32,414 nucleotides of DNA from JAVBNJ01 sp031551625 (lineage in GTDB: Bacteria > Bacteroidota > Bacteroidia > Bacteroidales > UBA932). The notes below the pieces were generated by a model. The model did not search any database. It was given only the letters and a program-made list of their open reading frames with translations, and was not told the origin of the DNA. Position numbers and translations under genes: made by a program. The stretch's first letter is position 1; the number at the start of each line of letters is the position of its first letter. The DNA is taken from contig JAVBNJ010000087.1 in assembly GCA_031551625.1 (NCBI GenBank), forward strand, positions 1 to 32,414, given 5' to 3'. This document shows positions 21,877 to 29,456 of the stretch, piece after piece.

Positions 21877-22914
21877 TTGGAACCTCCTAGTTGTTGGATT
21901 AGCCTACAAATAACCACGTCCGCTTTCACTTCTGCCGATGCGTTGACGGTTTGCATACTGATTATACTTTTATTTTTTTCGGGTTTTTTTTCGGGGTCCG
22001 AAACGGCCTATTTCTCACTCTCGCCGCAGGATATCGATAAATTGAAACGGGAAGAAACCAAGCGCGGAAAACGGGTGCTGGCACATCTCTCCAGGTCCGA
22101 CCAACTCTTGGGTACACTATTGTTAGGCAATAATTTTGTGAATATTGCCATTGTGTTGCTATCCGCATTTTTGATTAATTCGCTATTCTATTTTTCGAAT
22201 GAGATGTTGCATTTTCTGGTGCAAACAGTGGCCGTTACTTTTGTGCTGGTGTTCTTCGGCGAGGTATTGCCCAAGAACCTGGCCACACAATATACGTTGC
22301 CACTTGCCGAACGTGTGTCGTATCCGTTGGGGGTGATTTCAAAAATACTGCAACCGTTTTCGTGGTTGCTTACGCGGTTTACATCGCGCATCAACAAACG
22401 CTTCAGCAATGCCCGCAGCAGTGTGTCAATCGACGAATTGTCGCAAGCAGTAGATATTACCGTGCAACATTCGTCCGAAGACACAAAAATTCTAAAGGGC
22501 ATTGTTCGCTTTGTCAACATTGATGTGCGGCAAATAATGCACCCGCGCGTGAATGTATCGGCAGTAGATATTCACATGGATTTTGCCACCGTGTGCGCTA
22601 AGATGATAGAATACGGCTACTCGCGGATTCCGGTGTACGACAAGACGCCCGATCGTGTGAAAGGAATTTTGTACGTAAAGGATTTGTTGTCCTATTTACA
22701 TACTGCCGATAAAAATTTTGCCTGGCAAAAACTCATCCGCGAAGCGTATTTCGTTCCCGAAAACAAGAAAATAAACGACCTGTTAGAAGAGTTCCGTCAG
22801 AAAAAAATGCACATGGCTATTGTGGTTGATGAATATGGCGGCACCGAAGGCATTGTGACGCTCGAAGATATTTTGGAAGAAATTGTAGGAGAAATATCGG
22901 ACGAAACGGACTAA
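21877..22914 (+). CDS. gldE: Gliding motility-associated membrane protein GldE (CNNM/CBS family)
   Basis: 345 residues from a TTG start. The N-terminus MEPP resembles the M-(E/D)-P start of GldE proteins, which supports the TTG; the ATG at 21855 is in another frame and stops after 11 codons. A DUF21/CNNM membrane domain (about 20-190) begins ILIILLFFSGFFSGSETAYF. Two CBS domains follow (about 205-320), with MHPRVNVSAVDI and DEYGGTEGIVTLEDILEEIVGEISDE. GldE supports GldD in flavobacterial gliding and so the type IX secretion/motility machinery; many non-gliding Bacteroidales keep it. The usual extra C-terminal CorC domain is absent. It is the first gene of the gldE-gldD-phosphopantetheinyl transferase operon. 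Confidence 0.9.
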   Translation: MEPPSCWISLQITTSAFTSADALTVCILIILLFFSGFFSGSETAYFSLSPQDIDKLKREETKRGKRVLAHLSRSDQLLGTLLLGNNFVNIAIVLLSAFLINSLFYFSNEMLHFLVQTVAVTFVLVFFGEVLPKNLATQYTLPLAERVSYPLGVISKILQPFSWLLTRFTSRINKRFSNARSSVSIDELSQAVDITVQHSSEDTKILKGIVRFVNIDVRQIMHPRVNVSAVDIHMDFATVCAKMIEYGYSRIPVYDKTPDRVKGILYVKDLLSYLHTADKNFAWQKLIREAYFVPENKKINDLLEEFRQKKMHMAIVVDEYGGTEGIVTLEDILEEIVGEISDETD

Positions 22915-22936
22915 ACTTTTTAACCACAATTTTTTT

Positions 22937-23062
22937 GTCCACGAACTGTAAACTCGGCGAAACCAATTACACGAATTACACGAATGAGAGAACACATAAA
23001 GAGAACGGAAAATAAATTACACAAATTTTTATTTGCTTTGCAAATAGTTCGTGTAATAAATA
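22937..23062. repeat. Dispersed repeat, copy 1 (GTCCAC...CTCGGCGAA...AATTACACGAA type)
   Basis: It starts GTCCACGAACTGTAAACTCG and continues with AATTACACGAATTACACGAA. It ends with a hairpin ATTTGC-TTT-GCAAAT and TTCGTGTAA, which inverts the TTACACGAA unit. The left part matches the element at 31793-31895, but the right terminal arm is missing here. It lies between gldE and gldD and supplies the ATG at 22984. Confidence 0.6.
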
Positions 23063-23685
23063 ATAATGGAAAGAATAGGCTGAATATTTTTTCATGCAAT
23101 TCGTGGATAGTGTTTTCGTGTTCGTTGTTCTTTGTGCTTGTGTTGGGTATGGCGGCTTGCACGAGCACGCCTACGGTGCCGAAGCCGCGGGGATACTTGC
23201 GCGACGATTTTCCTGCGAAAACGTATCATGTGTTTGATTCGACCGGGTTCCCCTACCGCTTCGATATTCCGGCGTATGCAAAAATAACGGAAGATAAAAA
23301 GGCGTACGGCTACGAACCGTACTTTGTGAATATGCAAATGCCGCGTTATAATGCTACGTTGCACATCAGCTACAAGCGGGTGCAGCACAACCTGCCCGTC
23401 TTGTTGGACGATACATATAACTTTGTGTACCGCCATGTGATAAAGGCCGATGATATTACCGAAACGCCGTTTATCAACCGTAAGCGGAAAGTGTATGGCG
23501 TGTTATATGAGCTGGGTGGCGATGTGGCATCGTCCGTGCAATTTTATGTAACAGATAGCTCACGGAATTTTTTGCGTGGTTCGTTGTATTTCATGGCAAC
23601 GCCCAACAAGGATTCGCTGGCGCCGTCTATCGCATTCTTGACAGAAGATATTGCCCACTTGATGCAAACCGTGGAGTGGAAATGA
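22984..23685 (+). CDS. gldD: Gliding motility lipoprotein GldD
   Basis: The open frame has 233 codons. Recognisable GldD begins at the lipobox region FFVLVLGMAAC (Cys59 of this frame), then VPKPRGYLRDDFPAKTYHVFDSTGFPYRFDIPAYAKI, which is highly typical. GldD is a membrane-anchored lipoprotein required for flavobacterial gliding and chitin use, acting with GldE. The first about 40 residues come from a dispersed repeat, so the native start is uncertain. An in-frame GTG at 23110 would give a 16-residue signal; the ATG at 22984 gives a long basic N-terminus. It is followed 21 nt later by the phosphopantetheinyl transferase gene. Confidence 0.85.
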   Translation: MREHIKRTENKLHKFLFALQIVRVINNNGKNRLNIFSCNSWIVFSCSLFFVLVLGMAACTSTPTVPKPRGYLRDDFPAKTYHVFDSTGFPYRFDIPAYAKITEDKKAYGYEPYFVNMQMPRYNATLHISYKRVQHNLPVLLDDTYNFVYRHVIKADDITETPFINRKRKVYGVLYELGGDVASSVQFYVTDSSRNFLRGSLYFMATPNKDSLAPSIAFLTEDIAHLMQTVEWK

Positions 23686-23706
23686 ATTTTAATTTTGAAT
23701 TAGATT

Positions 23707-24342
23707 ATGCCTGCTTATTGTACAGATATTAATAAAGACGGTAGTACCATTGCAATTTGGGACCTTACCGAAACAGAAGATGAGTTAGCGGCCTTGTGTT
23801 TGTTGCCAAGCAGTGAACAGGAGGAAATGCAGTATATCACTAACCCGCAACGCCGCAAAGAGCGATTGGCGGTGTATGTACTATTGAAGCATTTATTCGG
23901 CGAAAAAGTATACTTAGGCTATCACGATAATGGCCGTCCATTTTTGCAGAATCAGGATGGACATATCAGTATTTCGCACACGCAACGTTTTGTTTGTATT
24001 CTTTACCACCCCGAGGAATATGTGGGTATCGATATTGAAAATACCACCCGTGATTTTTCGGCAGTTGAGAAAAAAGCGCTTTCGGCAGAGGAACAACACT
24101 ATCTGGGTGCCAAAAACCGAGCAGTGCAGCTATGCCTTATTTGGTGTGCTAAAGAAGCGCTTTTCAAATGGGCTTCGGAAAGCGGTGTGGATTTTGCCAA
24201 TCAACTGGCTGTAGAAGAATTTACTCCCCGCGAAAAAGGCAAACTCACAGCCCACTTTACCAACCGTAACGACGAAACCACCGAGTTCCGCCTGCACTAC
24301 CGCATGGTAGAAGACCATGCCATGGTGTGGGTAGTAGCCTGA
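23707..24342 (+). CDS. 4'-phosphopantetheinyl transferase, Sfp-like
   Basis: 211 residues. It transfers phosphopantetheine from CoA to carrier proteins. Visible motifs are SISHT (88-92), GIDIE (107-111, Mg-binding) and WCAKEALFKW (146-155), the three core motifs of the family. Length places it with the Sfp/EntD-like group and not the roughly 120-residue AcpS group. It follows gldD by 21 nt, a neighbourhood I recall as common in Bacteroidota. It may be the main activator of the fatty acid carrier protein here, but AcpS could be encoded elsewhere. Confidence 0.9.
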   Translation: MPAYCTDINKDGSTIAIWDLTETEDELAALCLLPSSEQEEMQYITNPQRRKERLAVYVLLKHLFGEKVYLGYHDNGRPFLQNQDGHISISHTQRFVCILYHPEEYVGIDIENTTRDFSAVEKKALSAEEQHYLGAKNRAVQLCLIWCAKEALFKWASESGVDFANQLAVEEFTPREKGKLTAHFTNRNDETTEFRLHYRMVEDHAMVWVVA

Positions 24343-24405
24343 TTTTTTGTAAACAGCACATCGAAAAGAAGATCTAATTGTAGAGTAAGCTCTTCTCCCT
24401 TCTTT

Positions 24406-25677
24406 TCAGGAAAGAGAAGGAGACCACAAACTCAACTGTCCCGCCAATTTTGCCGCTTTGGTAGTTTTCGACGAAATGAATAATTGTCGCAGGTACTCCG
24501 GTTTGGCTTCGTTGATGGTAAACGAACTTAACTCACCGCAGGTGATAAAATATTTGGCACGTTTCATGGCTACGCCCATGCGTCGTAGTTGTTCGCTGGT
24601 GAGGCGACCGAAGCGGCGCGACGACACAATAAGCTTCGCCGATTTGACTCCAATGCCCGGCACGCGCAGAATCATTTCGTAGTCGGCGCGGTTAATGTCG
24701 ACAGGGAACAACTCGGGGTGCCGCAAAGCATATGAAAGTTTCGGGTCAAGTTCCAAATCGAGATTCGGATGCATATCGTTTACAATTTCGTCGACTTTGA
24801 ATTCGTAGAAGCGCATGAGCCAGTCGGCTTGGTACAAGCGGTTCTCGCGCACCATCGGCGGAGTAGACAAAACAGGCAATCGCTTATCGTAGGTGTTGAC
24901 CGGCACATAACCCGAATAGTATACGCGCTTCATGGTAGGCCGTGTGTAGAGCGCCGACGAGAGATGCAGTATCTGGTTATCGGTTTCGGGCGTGGCGCCA
25001 ACAATCAACTGCGTACTTTGTCCAGCCGGTGCAAAGCGTGGCGCCGAGCGGTATTTGCGTCGTTCTTCGGCGCTTTCGAGTGCGCCTTGCTGGATGTAGG
25101 CCATCGGTTTGAACACGCTTTGATAGTCTTTCTCAGGCGCCAGCAGTTTCAAATTTTCTTCGGTCGGAATTTCTATATTTACACTCAGGCGGTCGGCATA
25201 GCGGCCTGCTTCGTTTACCAACTCCTGGCTGGCGCCGGGTATGCTTTTCAAGTGAATATAGCCGTTATAACGATGTAATTCGCGCAAGTCTTTAGCCACG
25301 CGCACCATGCGCTCCATCGTATAGTCGGGATTACGCACCACACCCGAACTGAGGAACAGCCCTTCGATGTAGTTGCGGCGGTAGAATTCTATCGTGAGAT
25401 TGACGAGTTCGCTTACGGCAAACGTGGTGCGGCGTACGTCGTTGCTGCGGCGGTTCACACAGTAGGCACAATCATAAATGCAGTTATTCGTGAGCATGAT
25501 TTTGAGCAGCGAAATGCAACGCCCGTCCTCGGCAAAACTGTGGCAGATACCCCACCCATGTGCACTACCGATGCCTTTGCCATCATTCTTGCGCGTATGT
25601 CCGCTCGAGGCGCACGACACATCGTACTTGGCGGCTTCGGCCAATATTTGTAATTTTTCTAAAACGGCTTCGGTCAT
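24406..25677 (-). CDS. Putative DNA modification/repair radical SAM protein
   Basis: 423 residues. The radical SAM cluster motif CxxxCxxC is at Cys66-Cys70-Cys73 (CIYDCAYC). Extra cysteines at 22, 45 and 54 lie in the N-terminal stretch GSAHGWGICHSFAEDGRCIS. A helix-hairpin-helix DNA-binding motif near residues 334-360 reads LRVPGIGVKSAKLIVSS. This architecture is the family often annotated as a putative DNA modification/repair radical SAM protein, which is usually paired with a uracil-DNA-glycosylase-like partner. That partner is not next to it here. The chemistry is not established to my knowledge. It has a TATATTTG promoter element and converges on the phosphopantetheinyl transferase gene with a 63-nt gap. 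Confidence 0.88.
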   Translation of the reverse strand: MTEAVLEKLQILAEAAKYDVSCASSGHTRKNDGKGIGSAHGWGICHSFAEDGRCISLLKIMLTNNCIYDCAYCVNRRSNDVRRTTFAVSELVNLTIEFYRRNYIEGLFLSSGVVRNPDYTMERMVRVAKDLRELHRYNGYIHLKSIPGASQELVNEAGRYADRLSVNIEIPTEENLKLLAPEKDYQSVFKPMAYIQQGALESAEERRKYRSAPRFAPAGQSTQLIVGATPETDNQILHLSSALYTRPTMKRVYYSGYVPVNTYDKRLPVLSTPPMVRENRLYQADWLMRFYEFKVDEIVNDMHPNLDLELDPKLSYALRHPELFPVDINRADYEMILRVPGIGVKSAKLIVSSRRFGRLTSEQLRRMGVAMKRAKYFITCGELSSFTINEAKPEYLRQLFISSKTTKAAKLAGQLSLWSPSLS

Positions 25678-25704
25678 ATTGTTTTTGACTGCAAAATGCT
25701 ATTA

Positions 25705-25712
25705 CAAATATA
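25705..25712 (-). promoter_or_regulatory. -7 promoter element of the radical SAM gene
   Basis: TATATTTG on the minus strand fits TAnnTTTG, with transcription expected from about 25698, some 20 nt before the ATG. Its -33 region overlaps the terminator of the upstream GH28 gene. Confidence 0.5.
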
Positions 25713-25713
25713 C

Positions 25714-25740
25714 GAAAAAAAAGCCGCATTTCTGCGGCTC
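25714..25740 (-). terminator. Intrinsic terminator of the DUF456-GH28 operon
   Basis: On the minus strand a perfect 7-bp stem AGCCGCA/TGCGGCT is capped by a GAAA tetraloop and followed by eight T's. It lies 29 nt behind the GH28 stop. Confidence 0.9.
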
Positions 25741-25769
25741 GTGAAAAACTGAACAGATGGTATTTTTAA

Positions 25770-27260
25770 CTATTTTTCGATGTAAAGTCCTTTTTGTGTA
25801 TCAAGTTCCAGTACTTCATTGGTATATAATTTCACATTCTTGAAAAACAACCGGTCGGCATCTTGCATTACCAATCCTTTTTCGGCCGACAATACCGAAT
25901 TTTCGATACGGATATCGTGTATCGCTTGCGAAGGCAGCCCGCGGAAAAAGAATGCTGTTTCGGCGCCGGTACAGTAAATGTTTTTAAAATAAAAATGATG
26001 GAAGTCCGGTGTTTTATCGGCCTTTGTGTTCCGCACAGCATCGCGATCAGCACCTGCCGGGACGTCGTCGTAGTAGGTGTCAAACGAAATTGCTTCTCCC
26101 TGTATGTCGCGCATGTAAATGTTTTCTACAAAAATATTTTTAACCACGCCACCGCGGCCTGCATTGCTTTTCACACGAACACCAATATCCGTACCGATGA
26201 ACGTACAATTCTTTACAAAAATATTTTCCATGCCACCGTCGGTGTTGCTGCCAATCACAAAGCCGCCATGGCCGTGGTATACGGTGCATTCGGCCACTAC
26301 CACATTCTTTAATTTTGACTGAGTGGTATCTTGTTTCGCCCCGCTGCTTGATTTCATGCAAATACCATCGTCGCCCACGCTCACGTTGCAACGGTACACA
26401 ATTACATTCTGGCAAGCACTGATGTCGATACCGTCGCCGTTCTGTGCCCACCATTCATTGAAAACAGTGGTATAACGCACAATTATGTTGGTGCAACCGC
26501 TCGGATAGAGCACAAATTTCGGAGAGTTGCGCAACGTAATGTCTTCGATCAATACATTCTCGCAATCGGTCAGGTGTACAAGGTTGGGGCGCAGGAACAC
26601 ACGCGCCGGAATGTATTCGTTGGCTGTTTTCGGATTATTTTTCTTCAGTGTTTTGAGGAATGCTTCGCCATTCATGGCTTCCTCGCTGGGCCACCAGAGT
26701 TTCCCATCTTTGCTTAGCACGCCCCCCGAGTTTGTAATTTTCTTCCACTGCCCCGCTGTCATTTTCTCTTTTTTCACCGGGCGCCATGCTTCGCCTGCTC
26801 CGTCAATAATGCCTTCGCCGGTGATGGCTATATTTTTCAGTTTATAGCCCGAAATGGGTGGTGTGGTAACAACCGTGTTGCTTTTAGGCGACAACGTGCC
26901 CATTGGGTATTGCGAAAAATCAGTAGTGAATACTACCAATGCACCACGCTCTACATGCAAGTCTACATTACTTTTCAACTCAATAGGCCCCGTGAGCCAG
27001 ATACCCGGCGGCACTGTCACATGCCCGCCTCCTGCTTCGGAGCAAGCGGCAATAGCTTTGGCAAATGCGTCGGTGTTGAGGGTGTGACCGTCGCCTACCG
27101 CATTATAAGCTGTAATAGGGAAATCCTTGGCAGGAAATACCGGTTCTTTTATTTCGGACATTGTAAACGGTGCGGCTGCCACATATTCGCTAAGGCCATT
27201 TTGCGCAAAAGCCGGAAACAAAAGCCCTAAAAAGAGAAGTGAAAGTCCTATTTTTTTCAT
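25770..27260 (-). CDS. Glycoside hydrolase family 28 protein (polygalacturonase-like), secreted
   Basis: 496 residues from the ATG at 27258-27260, with signal peptide MKKIGLSLLFLGLLFPAFA cut before QNG. It folds as a right-handed beta-helix. The GH28 motifs are all present: NGDGID (274-279, for NTD), GDDGICMKS (296-304, catalytic Asp pair), GHGG (330-333) and RVKSN (362-366, for RIK). It would cleave galacturonan-type pectin linkages, exo- or endo-acting not decidable. An in-frame start 19 codons upstream lacks a signal and is rejected. It lies 20 nt behind the DUF456 gene and ends at a strong terminator. With the GH2 mannosidase it points to plant cell wall sugars as food. Confidence 0.92.
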   Translation of the reverse strand: MKKIGLSLLFLGLLFPAFAQNGLSEYVAAAPFTMSEIKEPVFPAKDFPITAYNAVGDGHTLNTDAFAKAIAACSEAGGGHVTVPPGIWLTGPIELKSNVDLHVERGALVVFTTDFSQYPMGTLSPKSNTVVTTPPISGYKLKNIAITGEGIIDGAGEAWRPVKKEKMTAGQWKKITNSGGVLSKDGKLWWPSEEAMNGEAFLKTLKKNNPKTANEYIPARVFLRPNLVHLTDCENVLIEDITLRNSPKFVLYPSGCTNIIVRYTTVFNEWWAQNGDGIDISACQNVIVYRCNVSVGDDGICMKSSSGAKQDTTQSKLKNVVVAECTVYHGHGGFVIGSNTDGGMENIFVKNCTFIGTDIGVRVKSNAGRGGVVKNIFVENIYMRDIQGEAISFDTYYDDVPAGADRDAVRNTKADKTPDFHHFYFKNIYCTGAETAFFFRGLPSQAIHDIRIENSVLSAEKGLVMQDADRLFFKNVKLYTNEVLELDTQKGLYIEK

Positions 27261-27280
27261 GTAAAGAAAAGTTGAAATAG

Positions 27281-27757
27281 CTAAATAAGTTTCAAGAAAA
27301 AATATACTGTGATCCATGCGCAGGTAATAAGTTTTAGCCCTATTCCAAACAGGAATCCGACAAAAGCGCCAAAAGCGGCACGTAGCGAATGTTCGCCCGA
27401 ACTGCCCGCCAGCAATTCGCCTAAAAATGCTCCGAGAAATGGTCCGAGGAAAATCCCTACGGGCGAAAAAAACAGCCCTACTACTAACCCAATGGTTGCA
27501 CCTATTGTACCGGCACGCGTACCGCCGAATTTTTTAGTTCCCCAAATCGGCACATAATAATCAAGGAGTGAAACAACGATTACCACCATTGCAAATATAA
27601 TAATCCAACCCCATGTTATATCAATGCCCCAATGTGTAAACTTGAGCAACAACAGCGCTACCCAGCTTACAGGAGGACCCGGAAGCATGGGGACAATGCA
27701 CCCCGCAAAGCCTACCAACAGGCAAATAATGGCGATAATGAGCAGTAGTGTATCCAT
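27281..27757 (-). CDS. DUF456 family membrane protein
   Basis: 158 residues, almost wholly hydrophobic with about four membrane segments. The glycine-rich pattern GCIVPMLPGPPVSW, FGGTRAGTIGATIGLVVGLFF and GIFLGPFLGAFLGELLAG is typical of DUF456 proteins, whose function is unknown. It is the first gene of a two-gene operon with the GH28 enzyme and has a TATATTTG promoter element. That promoter is divergent from the guanine deaminase gene. Nothing in the sequence links it to pectin use beyond position. Confidence 0.85.
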   Translation of the reverse strand: MDTLLLIIAIICLLVGFAGCIVPMLPGPPVSWVALLLLKFTHWGIDITWGWIIIFAMVVIVVSLLDYYVPIWGTKKFGGTRAGTIGATIGLVVGLFFSPVGIFLGPFLGAFLGELLAGSSGEHSLRAAFGAFVGFLFGIGLKLITCAWITVYFFLKLI

Positions 27758-27777
27758 GTATTCAATTCGTCAAAATA

Positions 27778-27785
27778 CAAATATA
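27778..27785 (-). promoter_or_regulatory. -7 promoter element of the DUF456-GH28 operon
   Basis: TATATTTG on the minus strand fits TAnnTTTG; transcription is expected from about 27771, 14 nt before the ATG. Confidence 0.5.
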
Positions 27786-27824
27786 GCGAAAAAAGTGAAA
27801 ATAGGTAGTATATGGATTTTTTCG

Positions 27825-27832
27825 TAATTTTG
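27825..27832 (+). promoter_or_regulatory. -7 promoter element of the guanine deaminase-like gene
   Basis: TAATTTTG fits TAnnTTTG; transcription is expected from about 27839, some 20 nt before the ATG. It is divergent from, and about 40 bp away from, the DUF456 promoter element. Confidence 0.5.
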
Positions 27833-27859
27833 TATTGATAAAAACAATCTCCATTACTC

Positions 27860-28333
27860 ATGGAAAAAACAGATACCTTCTTGCGGGAAGCAATACGTTT
27901 GGCCGACGACAACATTACGCGGCAGGGCGGCGGGCCGTTTGGCGCTGTGGTAGTGAAAGGTGGAAAGGTTATTGCTTCGGCAGTGAATACCGTGACTACC
28001 GGTAACGATCCTACAGCGCATGCCGAAGTAAATGCCATTCGCGAAGCCTGTCGCGTATTGAATACGTTTGATCTAAGCGGTTGCGAAATTTATGCCAGTT
28101 GCGAGCCCTGCCCCATGTGCCTTTCGGCCATCTATTGGGCGCGTATTGAAAAAATTTATTATGCCGGCACGCGCTTTGATGCACAGGACGCGGGGTTCGA
28201 CGATTCGTTCATTTACGACGAATTGGAAAAACCAATGGCCGAACGAAAAATTCCTATTGTGAATAAACTTTCTGCCGAAGGAGCAAAACCGTTGCAACGC
28301 TGGAAAAATGCAATAAACAAAGTAGACTATTAA
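27860..28333 (+). CDS. Guanine deaminase-like protein, cytidine deaminase fold
   Basis: 157 residues. The zinc site is complete: HAE (His54, catalytic Glu56) and CEPCPMC (Cys84, Cys87). The pattern PFGAVVVKGGKVIASAVNTV, DPTAHAEVNAIREAC and the C-terminal half with FDAQDAGFDDSFIYDEL match the small domain-swapped guanine deaminases of the Bacillus GuaD type. These turn guanine into xanthine. A tRNA adenosine deaminase is less likely because its usual substrate-loop residues are not evident. The WYL regulator gene follows 51 nt downstream and may share the transcript. Confidence 0.88.
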   Translation: MEKTDTFLREAIRLADDNITRQGGGPFGAVVVKGGKVIASAVNTVTTGNDPTAHAEVNAIREACRVLNTFDLSGCEIYASCEPCPMCLSAIYWARIEKIYYAGTRFDAQDAGFDDSFIYDELEKPMAERKIPIVNKLSAEGAKPLQRWKNAINKVDY

Positions 28334-28384
28334 ATCTGTTAATGTAAGTTCATCAAACTGTAAACTTTTAAACCTATAAAAATC

Positions 28385-29308
28385 ATGTCGCAAGAGAGAA
28401 GTTTAAAACGCTATATGTGGCTGGTCGATACTATTCGCCGCTTTCAGCCGATTACCTATCCGGAACTGGAAGAAAAGTTAGTGGCAAGCGGACAGTTTGA
28501 TTTGGGCGATATTATGTTTTCGGAACGCACGTTTTTCCGTGATGCCAACGCTATTGAATCGTTGTTCGGGATAGTATTGTTTTTTGATCGTAAAAACAAG
28601 GGCTACTATGTAAAAGAGGCAGCCAGCAAAAAAGAACAGGATATGCTCGACTGGATGTTGCACACATTCCGCCATGCCAATGTGCTGGAAGTATACCGCG
28701 ACCAGGCGGAGCACATTATGCTCGAATCGCCCCCTAAAGGAAACGAGCATCTTTCGGCTATTCTAGACGGTATTCGCAAAAGCCATATCCTGTCGATAGA
28801 GTTGAAGCGTTTCCGTACATTCAAAGTGGTGAATATCGAAATTATTCCCTACTTCGTGCGCCTGTTCCGGCAAGAGTGGTACCTCGTAGCACAAGATTTA
28901 ACTAAAGATATAGTTCGTATTTTTCCGCTGGAGAAAGTGGCCGATGTAATTAAAACAGGCAAAAAATTTGAACTGCCCGAAGACGAGGATTACCCGGAAG
29001 CAACTACCTTTTTTAAGGACTACTTCGGTATGACTGTTGGCGAAAATGTGGAGCGCGAAATTATAACATTCAAAGCCGTTGGAGATATTGCAAAACAACT
29101 CCAGCAAGTACCGCTGCACGAGTCGCAAGTGGAATTGGAAAACGATGACAACGGTACCACTTTTTCGGTACGATTATATCCCACATCGGATTTTATACAA
29201 GCAATTGCTTCCTATGGAAATTCCCTGAAAATTTTGAAACCTGTTTCGGTACAGGAACAAGTAAAAGCTTTTGCACAGGAAATTATGAATAATTACAGGG
29301 AAGAATAA
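28385..29308 (+). CDS. WYL domain transcriptional regulator
   Basis: 307 residues. The N-terminal 80 residues form a winged helix-turn-helix (RYMWLVDTIRRFQPITYPEL, then FSERTFFRDANAIESLFGI). A WYL domain occupies about 135-215 with the core QEWYLVAQDLTKDIVRIFPL. A C-terminal WCX-type extension runs to the end. WYL proteins bind nucleotides or nucleic acid and control stress, repair or defence genes. No defence gene is adjacent; the nearest partner is the guanine deaminase-like gene 51 nt upstream, which would suit a nucleotide-sensing regulator, though this is only an inference. Confidence 0.88.
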   Translation: MSQERSLKRYMWLVDTIRRFQPITYPELEEKLVASGQFDLGDIMFSERTFFRDANAIESLFGIVLFFDRKNKGYYVKEAASKKEQDMLDWMLHTFRHANVLEVYRDQAEHIMLESPPKGNEHLSAILDGIRKSHILSIELKRFRTFKVVNIEIIPYFVRLFRQEWYLVAQDLTKDIVRIFPLEKVADVIKTGKKFELPEDEDYPEATTFFKDYFGMTVGENVEREIITFKAVGDIAKQLQQVPLHESQVELENDDNGTTFSVRLYPTSDFIQAIASYGNSLKILKPVSVQEQVKAFAQEIMNNYREE

Positions 29309-29389
29309 TTCGTAATATAAAGTTTACTTAATAACTATTTTACAAAAAACAAAATAAATTTGTGTAATAAAAAATAACTGCAACAATTT

Positions 29390-29435
29390 GTTTATATAAA
29401 CTAAAAATTTAGTTAAAATATAAACCAAAATAATT
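29390..29435 (+). repeat. Duplicated upstream region of the small secreted-protein paralogues
   Basis: This block matches the reverse complement of about 157-200 at all but one or two positions: TATAAACTAAAAATTTAG, then GTTAAAAT(A/T)TAAACC and AAAATAATTAT. It includes the AACTAAA-TTTAGTT dyad at 29399-29414. It is more conserved between the copies than the coding DNA that follows. Confidence 0.75.
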
Positions 29436-29456
29436 ATAAAAATCTACTTCTCATTT

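Noticed and set aside
21704..21913. 69-codon plus-strand frame upstream of gldE
   Set aside because: It overlaps gldE in another frame and matches nothing recognised; kept only as a note in the gap description.
24343..24425. Bidirectional terminator between the convergent phosphopantetheinyl transferase and radical SAM genes
   Set aside because: A CTCC...GGAG pairing exists, but it is interrupted, overlaps the end of the radical SAM gene and lacks a clear T-run, so support is too weak to list.
27261..27317. 19-codon upstream extension of the GH28 protein
   Set aside because: It overlaps the DUF456 stop region and hides the signal peptide that begins at the next ATG.
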